The position numbers were made by a program, and so were the translations under genes. Positions 48,401-60,311 of a DNA stretch of 64,000 nt are shown piece by piece. The DNA is from Volvox africanus (taxonomy: Eukaryota > Chlorophyta > Chlorophyceae > Chlamydomonadales > Volvocaceae), in the NCBI GenBank assembly GCA_030268105.1, contig BSDZ01000004.1, positions 1,909,001 through 1,973,000 of the forward strand, in the 5' to 3' direction. Each line of letters begins with the position of its first letter. Position 1 is the stretch's first letter. The notes under the pieces are model-generated. The model searched no databases. It was given only the letters and a program-made list of their open reading frames with translations, and was not told where the DNA came from.

Positions 48401-49694
48401 TTCCCCTCGTTTCTTCAAGCCGCAGACGTATTTCTCCCTACCTTCCCCCCAACAACAACGTGAATAGCACCTGCAAAACCGCCATCGACCCAGCGTACCA
48501 AGATCAAATATTTGGTCGGTACATGACAGCTCTGGCCTTCAACTGTGCAGTTCTCATGCTTTCGGTTCCCCCATTCCCCCCCTACCACGCCACCGTCCAT
48601 GCCCCCTGGCACCAGCGGCCGCTGTACCGGCACTGCTTCGGGAGTGGATATTAACTCACCGGCTGCCAGTGCTGCATATCTTTCCGAGATCGCAACGATG
48701 CTATCGTCCGCAGCCCCGACGCCGACCCGGTTCCGGAGCCCGAATCCGACCCCTGAGGCCGTGTGCTGTCTCCGCCCGCCGAATCGCTGCGGTGCCTGTA
48801 AGATGAACCTTCAGCCCGAGGCGAAGTCACCCCCGGATCCGCAGCGTCATCACTGTCATACTCATCGAGCAGCCGCTGGATTGCCACTAGGCGCGCAATG
48901 TCTATGCCACCAGCGGTGCCCGGTGCGGGCTGCAGCCCCATGGGGCCCCCGCGCGCCAGGCCGCCCACCGCAGCGCCCATGGACTCCAGCCCGCTACCAA
49001 AGCCACCGCTCAAGCTACCGTGCTGCGGTCGAAGCTGCCCTGTGGTACTGGACACGCTCCCGGCGAAGCTGCGGTCTCGGCCCAGGCCGCCACGGCTGCC
49101 ACGGGTGTTACCGCCATTGGAGCCAAGAGCGCGCTGGAGTGGGCTGGCCAGCACGCCACCACCGCCGTAGGCCCCGTACGCTGTGGAGAGGGAGGCGGAG
49201 GAACTATCCGGTGCCGGAAGTACCCGGCCACCAGCGGTTTTGGGAGAGTCAGGCCGACTGCGGAAGGACCTCGCGGTCTGTGGTCGTCGGCCGTTGAGGC
49301 TGCGGGCGGAGGTGGCAGCGGAGCTGGACTCCCCGGTTCCAGAACCACTGGCTCTGTAGATGGGAATGATGGTAGTGCCAGATGGGCCGTGGATTGGAGT
49401 GGTGAGATAAGGGGCTGCGGGGGAGGGCACTGTTGTAGCCTGTGAGGCATCGGCAGTTAAGGGGCTGCTGGCACTGATGGCAGATATCGGAAATGCCGTG
49501 GCTGCGGCACGGGAAGGAGAAGTTGATTTTGCTCGGCCGCCGCCATTCTGCTGGGTATCGATGCCATTGCCTGGCGTCAGAGGATCCGTGCTGCTGATGC
49601 GGAGGCCGCCGCTGCCGGCTGGCGGCCCTACAGATGCGAGTGCATGGGAGACGCGGGCAGGGCTCAATACCGTTGGTATCACTCCTGACATCAT
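39495..49694 (-). CDS. Large Ala-rich coiled-coil protein, many exons
   Basis: Coding exons on the minus strand from about 49694 (first Met in VIPTVLSPARVSHALASVG) to a TGA at 39495. Recognisable exons: 49694-48651 (Ser/Gly/Pro-rich), about 48340-48190, about 47680-47560 (GSLEEHQQRLRERADVTLHL), 47090-46820, about 46516-46370 (ELRELRESYRDLRRMHMETK), 46100-45715, 45231-44700 (LQDAEQQLLKLKLDKASLEN), 44374-44110 (QAKDDLATTQKTLEMALQQI), 43770-42615 (ELRQQVRELSQSLGRQAEDV; very Ala-rich), 42166-41172, 40936-40570, 40248-40030 and 39747-39495 (RRELAEEVLTSRQQWLDEAR). Heptad-like patterns recur between Ala/Pro-rich linkers, giving a rod-like protein of well over 1500 residues. Structural or cilia/basal-body roles are common for such algal proteins, but nothing here proves one. 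I treat it as one gene because all exons share strand, style and spacing; two adjacent genes are possible. Confidence 0.55.
41083..41148. repeat. 29-bp tandem repeat, 2.3 copies
   Basis: Units 41083-41111 and 41112-41140 are identical (CCCCATTCGGCCCTTGACGG start), followed by an 8-base partial copy. They lie in an intron of the coiled-coil gene, just past the GTGTGC donor near 41172. Confidence 0.85.
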
Positions 49695-50456
49695 CGGATG
49701 GCTCCAAGCCGCCGAAGGTTGCTCTGGATGTTAGGCTGCACACCCCTCGGAACGTCCCCGCGGCGACAGCCACGGCGGTTGTGACGCCAAGGCTTAGCTC
49801 CTCTGCGCAGTTTCCACAGCATGCCGCGATCGTATCGACATATATAAGGCTTTCCGTGGTGTTTTTCAGGCAGCTTTGACGAGCGACCACCGGCGTTTCG
49901 CTTATACGTTAGGACAGTAGTTGAAAAATAATAAGCTAGTGTATTTTCATTTGTTTATATCACAGTATGCCAGAGTATATAAAAGAACATCCAAAGAGAA
50001 ATGTTGGATACAGGGACATTCGCTCTAAAATTTTGGGACAATCACTCAGGCTGTAAGTAACGCTCAGTTTATAACGTGCACAGCGCCATTCTCACAAACT
50101 GGACAGTATATGCGTTTAGCATGGCGAAGAGCAACAGGAAAACAAAATACGGAAATTTCCGTACAACGCCCAGAAACCTATCTGGGTTGTTCGCAACCGT
50201 AAGTCCTGCGCTCAGTTAAAGTCAATACGGAATCGATTAGTTGATAATAATTTACATTGAATGGTTTCCGCCTTGGCATAGAATTTTCTGTCCTGACGCT
50301 GCCCCGCAATCTCTTCTTTCCCACTGTGCCGTTCCTCAGCTTTACGCAAGCAAGGAATCTATAGGACCACATTATAACCTGTAGGATACGCAATCCTGTG
50401 CGGCGTGCATCCTACATTTTGAGCCGGCACTCTTCGTGCACTGCAACTGAGTAGCC
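49695..50456. promoter_or_regulatory. Divergent promoter region between coiled-coil gene and SF3B6
   Basis: 0.76 kb separates the two divergent start codons. TATATAAAAG at 49976-49985 could be a TATA-like element. The sequence becomes AT-rich around 49920-50250. No other element is defined. Confidence 0.35.
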
Positions 50457-51427
50457 ATGGCGGCAGCTGCTCAGCGTGCACGCAACCAAAGGTTGCCGCC
50501 AGAGGTGAACAGGTATGGCCTGCAGATTTGGAGGCCTTAACCTTCTGTTGCCTGGAAAATGCTGACGGAGGTGCCGGTTGCAACACACAACAGGGCCTTG
50601 TTTGTGCGTAACCTTCCTTTCAATATCTCTTCTGAAGAAATGTATGACATCTTCGGCAAGTACGGGCCCATTCGACAGATCCGGATGTGAGTGGTCCGCT
50701 AAGCGCAGCCTTACAATGCAGTTGCACTACAGAAAGACAGCGGCCTCACGCTTTCATGGAATCTGTTTATGTGCAGAGGGACGACTAAGGAGACGCGTGG
50801 GACGGCGTACGTTGTGTACGAGGACATATACGACGCCAAGAATGCGTGTGACCACCTGTCAGGCTTTAACGTAGCGAACCGCTATCTCATCGTTCTCTAT
50901 TTCAATCCAGTTCGGCACAGTAAGAAGGTACGCATGGGGCGGTTTGGGCTTGGGCGATGGGGCCATCATTGACCCATGGGCCTTGGTGTTATGGTCAGAA
51001 ATACCGCAAAGACTACTAGGATTGGGTGCGAATACTGACAGTTGCTCGGATTCAGGGTTTCTATGGTGGCTCATGCAACTTCTCCCGGCAAGGGATTTGC
51101 GCCACGCCGAGGCAAATGATGGAGACGCAACTAGAGGTCCAGACCGTGCCGTGAAGGCTCCTGCAGCCACGGCCGCAGTTGTAATGGGGCTTAAGCGAGG
51201 GACGAGAAGTCTTGCGTGATTATTGCCTCCCAAGTAACCTATCCGTTTATTCGTTTGTTAGAGCTCCGCAAAAAGCTTCAAATTTAGCTGTCACTTGCAC
51301 AAGGAGCATTACTTAGCGCCTGCCGCCGTGTCGTCCACAGATCAGCACAAAAGAGCAGGAGGAGCAGCTTCGGAAGATGCAGGACAAGTACGGGGTGGAT
51401 GGTCAACAACACACCAAGGGGAAGTGA
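50457..51427 (+). CDS. SF3B6: U2 snRNP SF3b subunit p14 (SF3B6), RRM protein
   Basis: A nuclear splicing factor that sits near the branch-point adenosine in the SF3b complex of U2 snRNP and contacts SF3B1. Four exons 50457-50512, 50594-50686, 50777-50927 and 51341-51427, GT-AG throughout, total 387 nt and give 128 residues, matching the family's 120-125. The N-terminus reads QRLPPEVNR, as in all p14 proteins. RNP2 is LFVRNL (residues 21-26) and RNP1 lies in [31 protein letters not shown] is almost invariant between algae and animals. The C-terminal helix [17 protein letters not shown] matches the SF3B1-binding tail region. The aromatic at position 22, Tyr in human p14 and cross-linked to the branch adenosine, is Phe here. 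Confidence 0.95.
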
Positions 51428-52927
51428 GGTTATCGAGAACACATTACCGTCCCCGAATGCTGTCGGAGGAAATATCGCGTATGTTTAAACAACAATGCAA
51501 ACTGGAATAACCATTTCTTCATAGCAGCCTTGGTCGGCTAGTCAGGGATGATAGGTTGCGGCGGCGGTACCACTTCCGCCGTCTGTGAAACCTTTGCCAT
51601 TATTCACTTGGGTGGTGGAGTTAAAGGGAAGCTGCCTACGCTGCATGGAAGTTATCTTGTGGCTTTATTACGTGCACTTTCGCGTGGAGTGTGTGTGCTA
51701 GCTTAATTGTGTAACGGTGATAATGCCACTACTACTCACGACGTGTGTTAAGACTGACAAAAGGTGTACGGTTTAGTGCGAAGCAGCAGAATCTCGTGCA
51801 GAATCTCGGTGTCCGCTCCAGGACCAGTGACCGTACACTGGCACGTGCCGATTTAGTACGAATTACATTCGATTAGAATTTCCCCCGTCAGGCGATCGTC
51901 ATGCTAGGCGAGCATTGCTACCAAGGAATGGCACGCGGTGCCCGACATTTCCCGTCATGGCCAAGAAAGACGCGTGTGGAACGCTACATGACCACCTAGA
52001 GGGGAGGGAAGCTCCGCCGCAAAACTGCCGATACCCTGGTTGCCTTGTGATGATCTCCCCAGTTCAAATCACTCCCTATGCCCTTCCGCTCTTATGCACT
52101 AGCTGTCGATCAGCGGAGGAGCACCGATCCGCCGCCATAGCAGGCGTGGCTGGGAGGCACAGCGTTTAGGCAGCGTTTAGGCAGCCCCTTACCTCACCCA
52201 GGCCCTGCGCTCCACCCAACCCACAACCCCATCATCCGAACACGGGAGGACGCGTCGACCAGGATAACACAGCCGGTCCACCTGCGAGCCAATTCTTCTT
52301 GTATATTTTTCAACCACCCTAGCGGAAACAGTATGGGCACTGTTCTTTCTTCATCTGTATATACCCGTTGATCATAATCAACGCAGTTCCAATCAGCGCA
52401 GCCACCAGCGCCAATCTGCCCCGTGCACCGTAACGCAAACATTAACATCCCATGATAAATATCAACGTTTGTGTTGAGCGCAGATGCACCCCTCTCCCTG
52501 CGGCATGCAGCTTAGTGTCAATCTGGAAGCGCACACAAGGCGTCGCCACTCCAATTGCACGGCACACCGGTAACAGACTGCTGCACTATGCACCTCAACA
52601 CGTTATCACCTTGCTCGATGGGAGAAAAGTAGGCACACAGAACGAATTACCGCGTACCGCTGAGCTTGCCTCTTGTTTACCGACTGCCTGTGAACCTGTA
52701 AGAAGCTTTACCGCTGCCTGACATGGCCATGAAGGTGGGCAAGCTTTTTGGCATGATTGCACTACGATGCAGCCTTCCATAGCTACGCTCAAGGTACAAT
52801 GTTGTGCCTATAGCAGGCTGGAGCATGGCAGCAACAACCGCGCTACGTCCTGGTATTGTCCCCAGCCACAGCCGTTCTTATGTGAGCGCTGCTGTCAAGC
52901 GGCAGCCTTCAGCACCTCAAGCGTCGC
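51428..52927. other. Convergent 3' region of SF3B6 and the E2 gene
   Basis: No gene recognised. TGTAA at 51710-51714 is a plausible polyadenylation signal for SF3B6. A short GCGTTTAGGCA duplication at about 52162-52184 is too small to interpret. Confidence 0.4.
51710..51714 (+). promoter_or_regulatory. Putative polyadenylation signal of SF3B6
   Basis: TGTAA on the coding strand about 285 nt after the stop, the motif used by volvocine algae. Confidence 0.35.
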
Positions 52928-55900
52928 TTACATGGTCAGCTGGTCAGGGTTCTCAATTACTGACTTGAGCGTCTGCAGGAACTCCGCAGCGTCAGCGCCG
53001 TACACAATGCGGTGGTCGGCGGTGATGTTGACGTTCATGACCTTCTTGACGCCGATCATGCCGTCAGGAGTGGCCACCACCGTCGGCTTGGAGCCACCCA
53101 CCGCGAGGATGGCGGCGGTGCCTGTCGCGCCGTACAGACAGTCATACGATTATTGACGGCAATGACTTAGGCGATTAGCAAATCCAGCAAATCACAGCAA
53201 TGAGCGGGTTGAACATGCCCCGCGGAGCGTTCTGGCTGTAGCATGAATCCCGGTTGCCATCATCATCAGCCCACGGCGCAGCTGTAGATTGTTATATATG
53301 ATGGTTGTAATCCTCCTCAAATGAATCCTGGATTGTCAGTGAAATGGTGCAGACAGTGCCAACTCTCGCACACGAGCCTGAGACACGCGCTGAGGCACGT
53401 TCGAGCCCCCTCCCCTTCACCCACCTGGGGGCAGGATGGCATCGAAGGTGTCTACACCGAACATGCCCAGGTTGGAGATGGTGAAGTTTCCGCTGTTGTA
53501 TTCGTCCGGCTGCAGCTGCTTGGAGCGGGCGCGCTTCACAAGATCGGCCCAGTTCCTAAGGTCAGGACAGGGGACGTGGGGTGGGGGACAGGAGGAAAAG
53601 GAGAGTGAAGAATAGTGGTAAGGAACAGGACATCACTTTCTCACCGACGTGTCACTGACAAAGCACACGCCTTCGGTTAATCATTCCTTCCTTCCCAACC
53701 AGCACGCGCTCCGACCGATTCTCATGTTTCCAATCCCTCGTCTGTCCACCCTCGCCCCCACCTGGATATCTGGTAGATGTCGGTGGAGTCGGCGTTCTTC
53801 AACACCGGAGTGATGAGGCCGCCATCCGGCATGGCCACAGCCAGCGCCACGTTGATGTTCGCGTTGTACGTGATGCCGTTGCCGTCGGGGGTGCAGGCTG
53901 GGTGGAAGGGATTGGGCAGGGAGATCAGATGGCAGCGGAAAGCAGATATGACCCTTCAGTGCACATTAGAGCTGGGCGGCCAGCAGGAAATGCAGTCTGA
54001 AAGCCTGGTCTGGGGAAAGACGGATATATGGAAAATAAAACCATATATACGGCATGGTGCTATCAGTCATAAATTGATCTCAAGAGCTCCAGCAAAATGC
54101 AATCGAAACATTAACACCTGCAACCCCGACGTATCTCGACGACTGCTCGATCACCACGGAAGTACAATCAAGATAAGCCTAAGCACCAAGTCCATGCCTC
54201 ATGACATCCTTTGCGAGGACCAACCCACCCGCGTACAGGAGCGGGTGCTTAGCTAGCGCCACACCGCATGCCTTGGCCAGGAGGGCCGTCATGGTGACGC
54301 CCTTGGGCTTCAGCTGCTGGTACAGCGCGTCCAGCTTGTCGGTCACAATGCTGTACGACACTCGGAACTCCGGAACCTGAAGTAAACGCAGTGAGACAGG
54401 GGTGGTGGAATAGTGAAGACCTGAAGAAAACGTTTTTGGAGGATTTTACGTTTTACACACCCGAGAAAAATAGCTGCAGCTAAGCAGCTAGTCCAACCTG
54501 GCAATGACGGCTATTATCACATGTCCCCCTAGCTGAAACTGAACCTGCACGCCAGCTAATCGCCGCAGGCTCTGCTGCTGGAGAGTCAGCCATAATCAGT
54601 CTTCCCTGCAGTTGTTCCCACAGTTATTTCGAATACATGCTGCCCGTTGCTGGAGCTGCTAGTTGGTCCTGGAGGCCGTAGCCTGGCCAAATAATGCAGC
54701 CGCAGCGGCTACAGGGAAGGCTTGGGAATCGCCAGGGCAAGGCAGAGGTAGGGTCGTCACATTCACCCCGCCCATCTGTCCTTCGTGACGAGTCGCGCTG
54801 CACCACATTCGTTCTCGTCCAGCTCGCTGCCCAGCTGCCCAGCAACTTGCATGGCAGCCATGGCCACAAGGGCTGCCATTATCACTGCTATTGTGGTACA
54901 GCTGCTGGAAGCAATCGCCCCAAGCGTCCGAGTCCAAGGTTGCAGTCAGCAGCCGATCCATAGGCAGCCTTGCAGGACACCGTGTCCGTGCCTATCCCCA
55001 ACCCATAGGCATAGCTCCATGGACAGCAGCCAAAACCCAAACCTGGGAAAGTCTGAAGCGCGGTTGTGGCTGCAATTCCCGCGGCCTTTCATCACCGGTA
55101 TGACTTTGGTGACCCACCGACAGTTTTTACCTTTATAGCACCCCTCCTCTACCGAAGCTGTCCTATTCAACGGACATGCCCCGAACTTTGCCGTTAAAAC
55201 ATGCCGCACCTTGAGGCTCTCGTTCATGTTGCGAGCAACGGCGGCCTGCAGTGTGGTGAATGGCTTGGTGGTGCCGCGCAGCTCCGAGACAGTGGTGCCC
55301 TTCGCAGGAGCCGCCGGGGCAGCAGGCTTGGCCGCCGCCGGTGCCGGTGCTGGCGCAGCAGCCTGTGCTGGGGCTGCAACCGGAGCCGCGGGCGCAGCAG
55401 CCTTGCCAGCGGCACGGGCCTCCACATCTGCAGCCGTGATGCGGCCATTCGGGCCTGTACCCGCAATAGTGGCCAGATCCACCTGTGGCAAACGAAGGAT
55501 GAAAAGAAGGGACAAGGGGCCCAGGCCGTCGTTCACTTTTGGTGCCGAAATATTCAATAATGAATATATAGGAGAGATGGCAGTGCGAACAGGAACCAAC
55601 TGGGATGGCTGGTGGCTAAGTGGACAAGGTGGCTAAGGAGTAATGGATGGGCGCGGTGATACATGAAGTAGGCTAGCATAAGATGCCCAACGAATTTCGA
55701 AGGACAAGCGGGTAACGGAGATAACAGAGGCCTTGATGTGTCAAACAAAATTCAGGAAGCGTTCGCCGACAAAATTTCATGTGGAATCTGAAATGTCATG
55801 CAAAATTAGGAGTGAGCCTACGGCTGAAAGGGATACATAGTGTACACGATTGTCGGGCGCAAGTCGGCAAGCGCAGTTTCGGTGGGTAAGAGGGGACAGT

Positions 55901-56911
55901 GGGGTCAACCCACGGCCGTCACCCATGCAACGTTCAACCCAATTGGCATTAATACATCCTTACAGATCGATAATGCTTCTCTAAGCAGGCCGATGGTGCG
56001 ATCTGGGATAATAAATTCTGCATCACTGCAAGCAAACGTTTCCGAGGTCTCTCGCCAAAGTCGCTTTCTTAACTTTATGAAATATGATATAGATACAAGG
56101 TACTCTAACCACACATGAACGGAAATTGGACACTCGCATTTAATAATCAAGCGTTATGTTGTGCATATAGTCGTCAGATTTCCACCGTAACCACGCACCT
56201 TGAGGTCCTTCGCGAGCTGCTTGGCGTAAGGAGTGGCCACAACGCGCCCATCCGCGCGCGCAACAGGGGCAGGGGCGGGCGCGACTGCCACTGGAGTAGG
56301 CGCAGGCGCCGGGGCAGCGGCCGGAGCGGCAGCCTGTACTTGAATTATGCATACAGTATTAACATGTATAATGTTTTGCAAATCAATTGAAACTGAAGCA
56401 ATGCAGTCAGGAGTGTCGACCGCATTCTAACGCCTACACATTAGTCCCTTACCGGAGCTGGCGCCGGAGCAGGGGCCGCTGACGCAGCTGGAGCAGCAGG
56501 AGCAACAGGAGCAGCAGCAGCAGCAGGAACCCCAAAGGCTGCGGCTTTCTTCTTGGCATCCTCCAGGTCGCTGGCGTTTTCGGCCACGAAGGCGATCGGA
56601 GCGCCGACGCCAGCACGCTCGCCCTCTTGCACAACAATCGCGCCCAAAATTCCCTCGCTAAAAGACTCGACATCCATGTCTGCTTTGTCGCTCTCCACGA
56701 CGACGATGGCCTCGCCCTTCTTGACTTTGTCGCCGACGCTCTTCAGCCAAGAGACGATCTTTCCCTCAGTCATGGTCGAGCTCAGAGCAGGCATGAATAC
56801 CTCCTTAACGGCATTGGGAACCACCAAGCATCTGCGCCCCGCACGGATAGAGGGCACAGCCTTTACCGAGCTGGAAACGCCAGCCTTAGCGGGCACACGC
56901 GTCGCCTGCAT
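52928..56911 (-). CDS. DLA2: Plastid-type pyruvate dehydrogenase E2, dihydrolipoamide acetyltransferase
   Basis: Transfers acetyl from lipoamide to CoA in the chloroplast pyruvate dehydrogenase complex that feeds fatty-acid synthesis. Seven exons: 56911-56453, 56333-56199, 55482-55210, 54376-54229, 53897-53762, 53555-53425, 53121-52928; they sum to 1476 nt, exactly 491 codons plus stop. Residues 1-34 look like a transit peptide (Ser/Arg/Val-rich, no acidic residues). A single lipoyl domain (about 35-112) has the lipoyl-lysine motif ESDKADMD at Lys76. An Ala/Pro linker leads to the E1/E3-binding domain (ATPYAKQLAKDLKV ... GTGPNGRITAADVE), another Ala/Pro linker, then the catalytic domain: LRGTTKPFTTLQAAVARNM, SYSIVTDKLDALYQQLKPKG, CTPDGNGITYN, SGNFTISNLGMFGVDTFDAI, and the active-site DHRIVYGADAAEFL (His464). 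The HRxxYGAD form, rather than HRxxDG, is typical of cyanobacterial and plastid E2s. Confidence 0.95.
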
Positions 56912-57237
56912 TATTACGCGGATACTCTGCTAATGCTTACAAGTAATGATGGGTTACTAGGGGTTTCAGCTCGAGACTTAAGGATTGTGTTACGGGGCTA
57001 AATGCCTTTGCAAGCAGGCGATCCAACGCAAGCCGTACGGCGGTTTCCCTTTTTGTGGGACATTTGCTGCGATGCATGACACGTGCTGTGTCAAGTCCTA
57101 GAAGAGAGTTGCATTTCTTGATTTCCTTTCCTGTACCAAAAATAGTATTATCCGTGTTTTTAGAGGCGAACTGCTCTGGCGAGTCAACGTGGATCTTCGC
57201 ATGCGTTCAGAATACGTAAAATCTTCACTTTGCGCTC
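56912..57237. promoter_or_regulatory. Divergent promoter region between E2 and FAMeT-domain genes
   Basis: Only 326 bp separate the two start codons, so the promoters and 5' UTRs must share this stretch. No specific element is identified. Confidence 0.4.
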
Positions 57238-57777
57238 ATGTTACGCGTTAACAATGGAGTTCTTGTTGTTCCACCCTTTGAGTGTGCCTGGCTTACTGGC
57301 GAAGGGTACACCCTTCGTTCTGGCTCCGGTTGCCTGTCGTTTGAAGCGAAAGGCGACACGGATGTGACCGTTATTCTAAAGTCAACACCTGGCGCGAAAC
57401 GGCTTCAGCCTCTTCTTCGACAAGGAGGCACCAGCGGTGGAAATGCGCTTCAGGTGGAGCAAAACTACACGATTATATTCGGCAGCCATCGCAATAGCTG
57501 TTTGAAAATAGAGAAGAATGGAGTTACGCAGTGCATGGTGACCGGCGTGGCCTGCTCTCGCGTCAGCAGCAAGGCATTCAGCAAGTACTGGATCGACCTC
57601 AACCACGGCATACTAACCGTGGGCCACGGAGAGTCGGGACAGGGCGTCTGTCACCAGTGGCATGACGCCCAGGAAATCCCGGGAATTCAGGTGTGCGCGT
57701 CCCGGACCTTCCAACTGCGTACGGGCCCAACTCGATACTTTCGGGGGACCCAGCTGACCCTCGTAGAATTACAATAG
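57238..57777 (+). CDS. FAMeT (farnesoic acid O-methyltransferase-like) domain protein
   Basis: A single open exon of 179 codons. The whole length fits one FAMeT-like beta-sandwich domain: FEAKGDTDVTVILKS, NYTIIFGSHRNSCLKIEKNG, KYWIDLNHGILTVGHGESGQ, then CHQWHDAQEIPGIQ. Despite the name, such domains are probably binding modules and no methyltransferase motif is present. TGTAA at 57799-57803 lies 22 nt after the TAG. The next gene, on the same strand 100 bp on, begins with a second but partial FAMeT-like segment, so the two may come from a split or duplicated gene, or be joined by splicing. Confidence 0.6.
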   Translation: MLRVNNGVLVVPPFECAWLTGEGYTLRSGSGCLSFEAKGDTDVTVILKSTPGAKRLQPLLRQGGTSGGNALQVEQNYTIIFGSHRNSCLKIEKNGVTQCMVTGVACSRVSSKAFSKYWIDLNHGILTVGHGESGQGVCHQWHDAQEIPGIQVCASRTFQLRTGPTRYFRGTQLTLVELQ

Positions 57778-57876
57778 CAGCCGCATTTGCCTGTTCCTTG
57801 TAATCTCTAGCTTAGGATGATGCTGATCAGCTGGCTGTGCATTAAAACCCAAGAACCCTAATCCAGGCGTCCGCGC

Positions 57877-60311
57877 ATGAGTTTCGGCCATTTAACCTCA
57901 CGAATCCCCACCCCTTACGGTGTTGGTGAGGGGGCGTCTATCTGCTGGGATGAGCAAGCCCCATCACCAACACCCTATTCGGTCCCGGCCCTCCCGGTAA
58001 AAATTAATCCGGATAACACGAAGCTTAAACCCAAATGGTTAACCCCACCCCGCTCACACCTGATCGCGCAGCACATTGGCCTCAGCTGCTGGGATCAGCA
58101 CGTCAGCTACCGCTCCATTGCACTACAGCCTCCCCTAGACTTCAACCGCCTGCAGCAGCTGGGCGGCGGCACCACCCCAGCCGTGCCGTCGCTCTTCGAC
58201 GCTACCTGTGCCGCCATCATGGTCGCCACCACGCCAACCAACGTCTGCCATACACTGCACGTCGCAGAGTTGCTGCTGCCGACGACACAGAAGCTCTACC
58301 GATACTGCCTGGACTTCATCGCAAGACATTTGGAAACGGTCGTGCGTCTGCCTGATCCCGACCAGCACCTGCGTTGCGTCTCTCCCGCAGCTATGTGCGA
58401 CCTGGTCTGCCAAAATGCATTCAGCGTGGACGAGCAGGGCATCTTTGCTGCTGTGCATGATTGGGCATGCTCGTTCATCGCCGCATCTGCCGTGGGGGCC
58501 GCTGACTCGACGGTTGGGCAGGAGGCGAAGCGTAAGGACGGAGAAGGCCATGCCGTGACGGCAGGAGAGCGAAGCTGTGTCCGGCGGCTGGCGTCACCCC
58601 CTGGTGGGTCACCTGGACCACCCAGCTCACCCACAGCGTTTGCGGGACCGCGACCACGGCTATCTGACCCGTCTGCTGTAGCATCCCTGGTCTCCATCGG
58701 GCCGTCCTTGGCAGGGACCAGCGGTTTAGCTGGAGATAGTCCGCATGTGGGCAACACTATGGCTATGCCCATCCCAAACCTGCCCTCTGCCCCTGGTACA
58801 CCAGTCCGGTCGTCGCTACAGGTACAGGCAGTAGCAGACGCAGTAGCAGGCATGGACGGGTTAACGGAGGTTAGCAGTGGCGGCGAGTCCACTGGGGTCT
58901 TGAGTTTGACCGATGAGGCTGCCTGCAGGGTGCTGAGCCTGATCCGATTTCCGCTGCTGCCTATAGACCAGCTGCACTCCTGCTTGCGAGATCCGTTGTT
59001 GCGGCGGCTGCCTGCTGTCTTAGGGCTGGTGAATGAAGCCCTAGAGGTGCACCGGCGAGAAACGGGCGGGGACCAGACAGTGTGCGGACAGGATGCCCGC
59101 CCGGATGCACATATTCTTTCTCCGTCATCGGGCCGTCGGCTGGTGAAGCCGCTACCGGCAAACACCACTGCCACCGGCGCTGCCGTTGCAGGGCCTGTAG
59201 GGCTTGACCTAGCCAAGGGCGGCGGCATCCCACCAGCAGCTGGTGGCGCGTCAGCGGTGGGCCCCGGAGGTGGTGGCGGCGCCGCTGCAGCAACAGCTTC
59301 TTCAGCCACAGGCGATAGCTGCTGGTCGGTGCGTTACCAACGGCGCTGCCTGCCCTTCGCTCTGGAGCTCATGTACGTGTGTGACGGTGACTCGAGCGGC
59401 GTGCTACACTTCCTTGGAACCTCGTACGGCACTCAGGGCTGGGTCAATCCCATGCTAGCCAAGCGCGTGGATGTGCGCGCGTCGAGCCCCACTGATCGCA
59501 CCACTGACCCGCGTGTCGTTGTGGGCCGCCAGTTCGTCCGCACGAATTTCGCTGGCCCGCGATACGTTAACGGTGCCGCCATCAGTTGGTGGCAGGTAGA
59601 CCTGGGGGAACAGCACCAGCTGGCCATCACTTACTACACACTGCGCCACGACGGCTCACAGGACTTTGTGCGGAGCTGGGTGTTGCAGGTGGGGCTGGGT
59701 CGCGACACGAAGATCTTGGGCTTGAGCTTAATTCTGGGGTGGGAAGCTTGCTCCACTCCACAGGCAATCGGAAACCTGATTTTATCCGATGCTTCCTTTC
59801 GGCGCAGGGTTCTCACGACCTGGCTGTCTGGGTGGATCTCAAGCGCCACTCCAACGACACCACTATCAAAGTTCCGGGTCAGTATGCCTCATGGCCAGTC
59901 ATCGGGCCTGCTGCCGCGGTACCGTACAGGGCCTTCCGCTTGCTGCTTACCGCCCCCAATGCATCGCCTAACCCCGCTGGTCGCCACAACTTCTGTCTTA
60001 GCAACCTGGAACTGTATGGCTTCCTGCACAAGGGTGCCCCGAGCAACGGCGCCGGCGGTGGGATTCCTTGCGGCACCGGCCAAGCGGACGGTAGCAGTGC
60101 CAGTGGAGCCGTTGGATTCGTTGGCAGCAGGAATGGTTATGCGGGCGATAGCAGCAGCGCCGAAGGTGAATCGCGTAGAAGTGCAGCGGTGGGGGCTAAT
60201 GCGGCGCATATGCATATGGATGAAGTGCCGACGGTGTTGCCGGGCGGAGGTGAGGGCTCTGCCCACAAGGTAGTGACGGGCGGACAAGCGCTGGGTGCTA
60301 GCAGCGCGTAA
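57877..60311 (+). CDS. FAMeT-tail/BTB-BACK/discoidin-like multidomain protein
   Basis: Two exons, 57877-59688 (donor GTGGGG) and 59808-60311 (acceptor GGCGCAG), joined in frame, giving 771 residues. Order: a partial FAMeT-like piece (GVGEGASICWDE ... IGLSCWDQHVSYRSIAL); the C-terminal half of a BTB domain (NVCHTLHVAELLLPTTQKLY) running into a BACK-like helical region (AMCDLVCQNAFSVDEQGIFA); a Pro/Ser/Gly-rich linker; then an F5/8-type C/discoidin-like domain (AISWWQVDLGEQHQLAITYY, LRHDGSQDFVRSWVLQ, then after the intron GSHDLAVWVDLKRHSNDTTI, GQYASWPV, AFRLLLTA, LSNLELYGF), as found in BTB proteins and HECTD1-like ligases. BTB-BACK proteins often serve as cullin-3 substrate adaptors, but half the BTB fold is missing, so that role is only inferred. 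Confidence 0.65.

Noticed and set aside
58296..59309. Minus-strand ORF of 337 codons
   Set aside because: Antisense of the BTB/discoidin gene's low-complexity exon, with no domain of its own.
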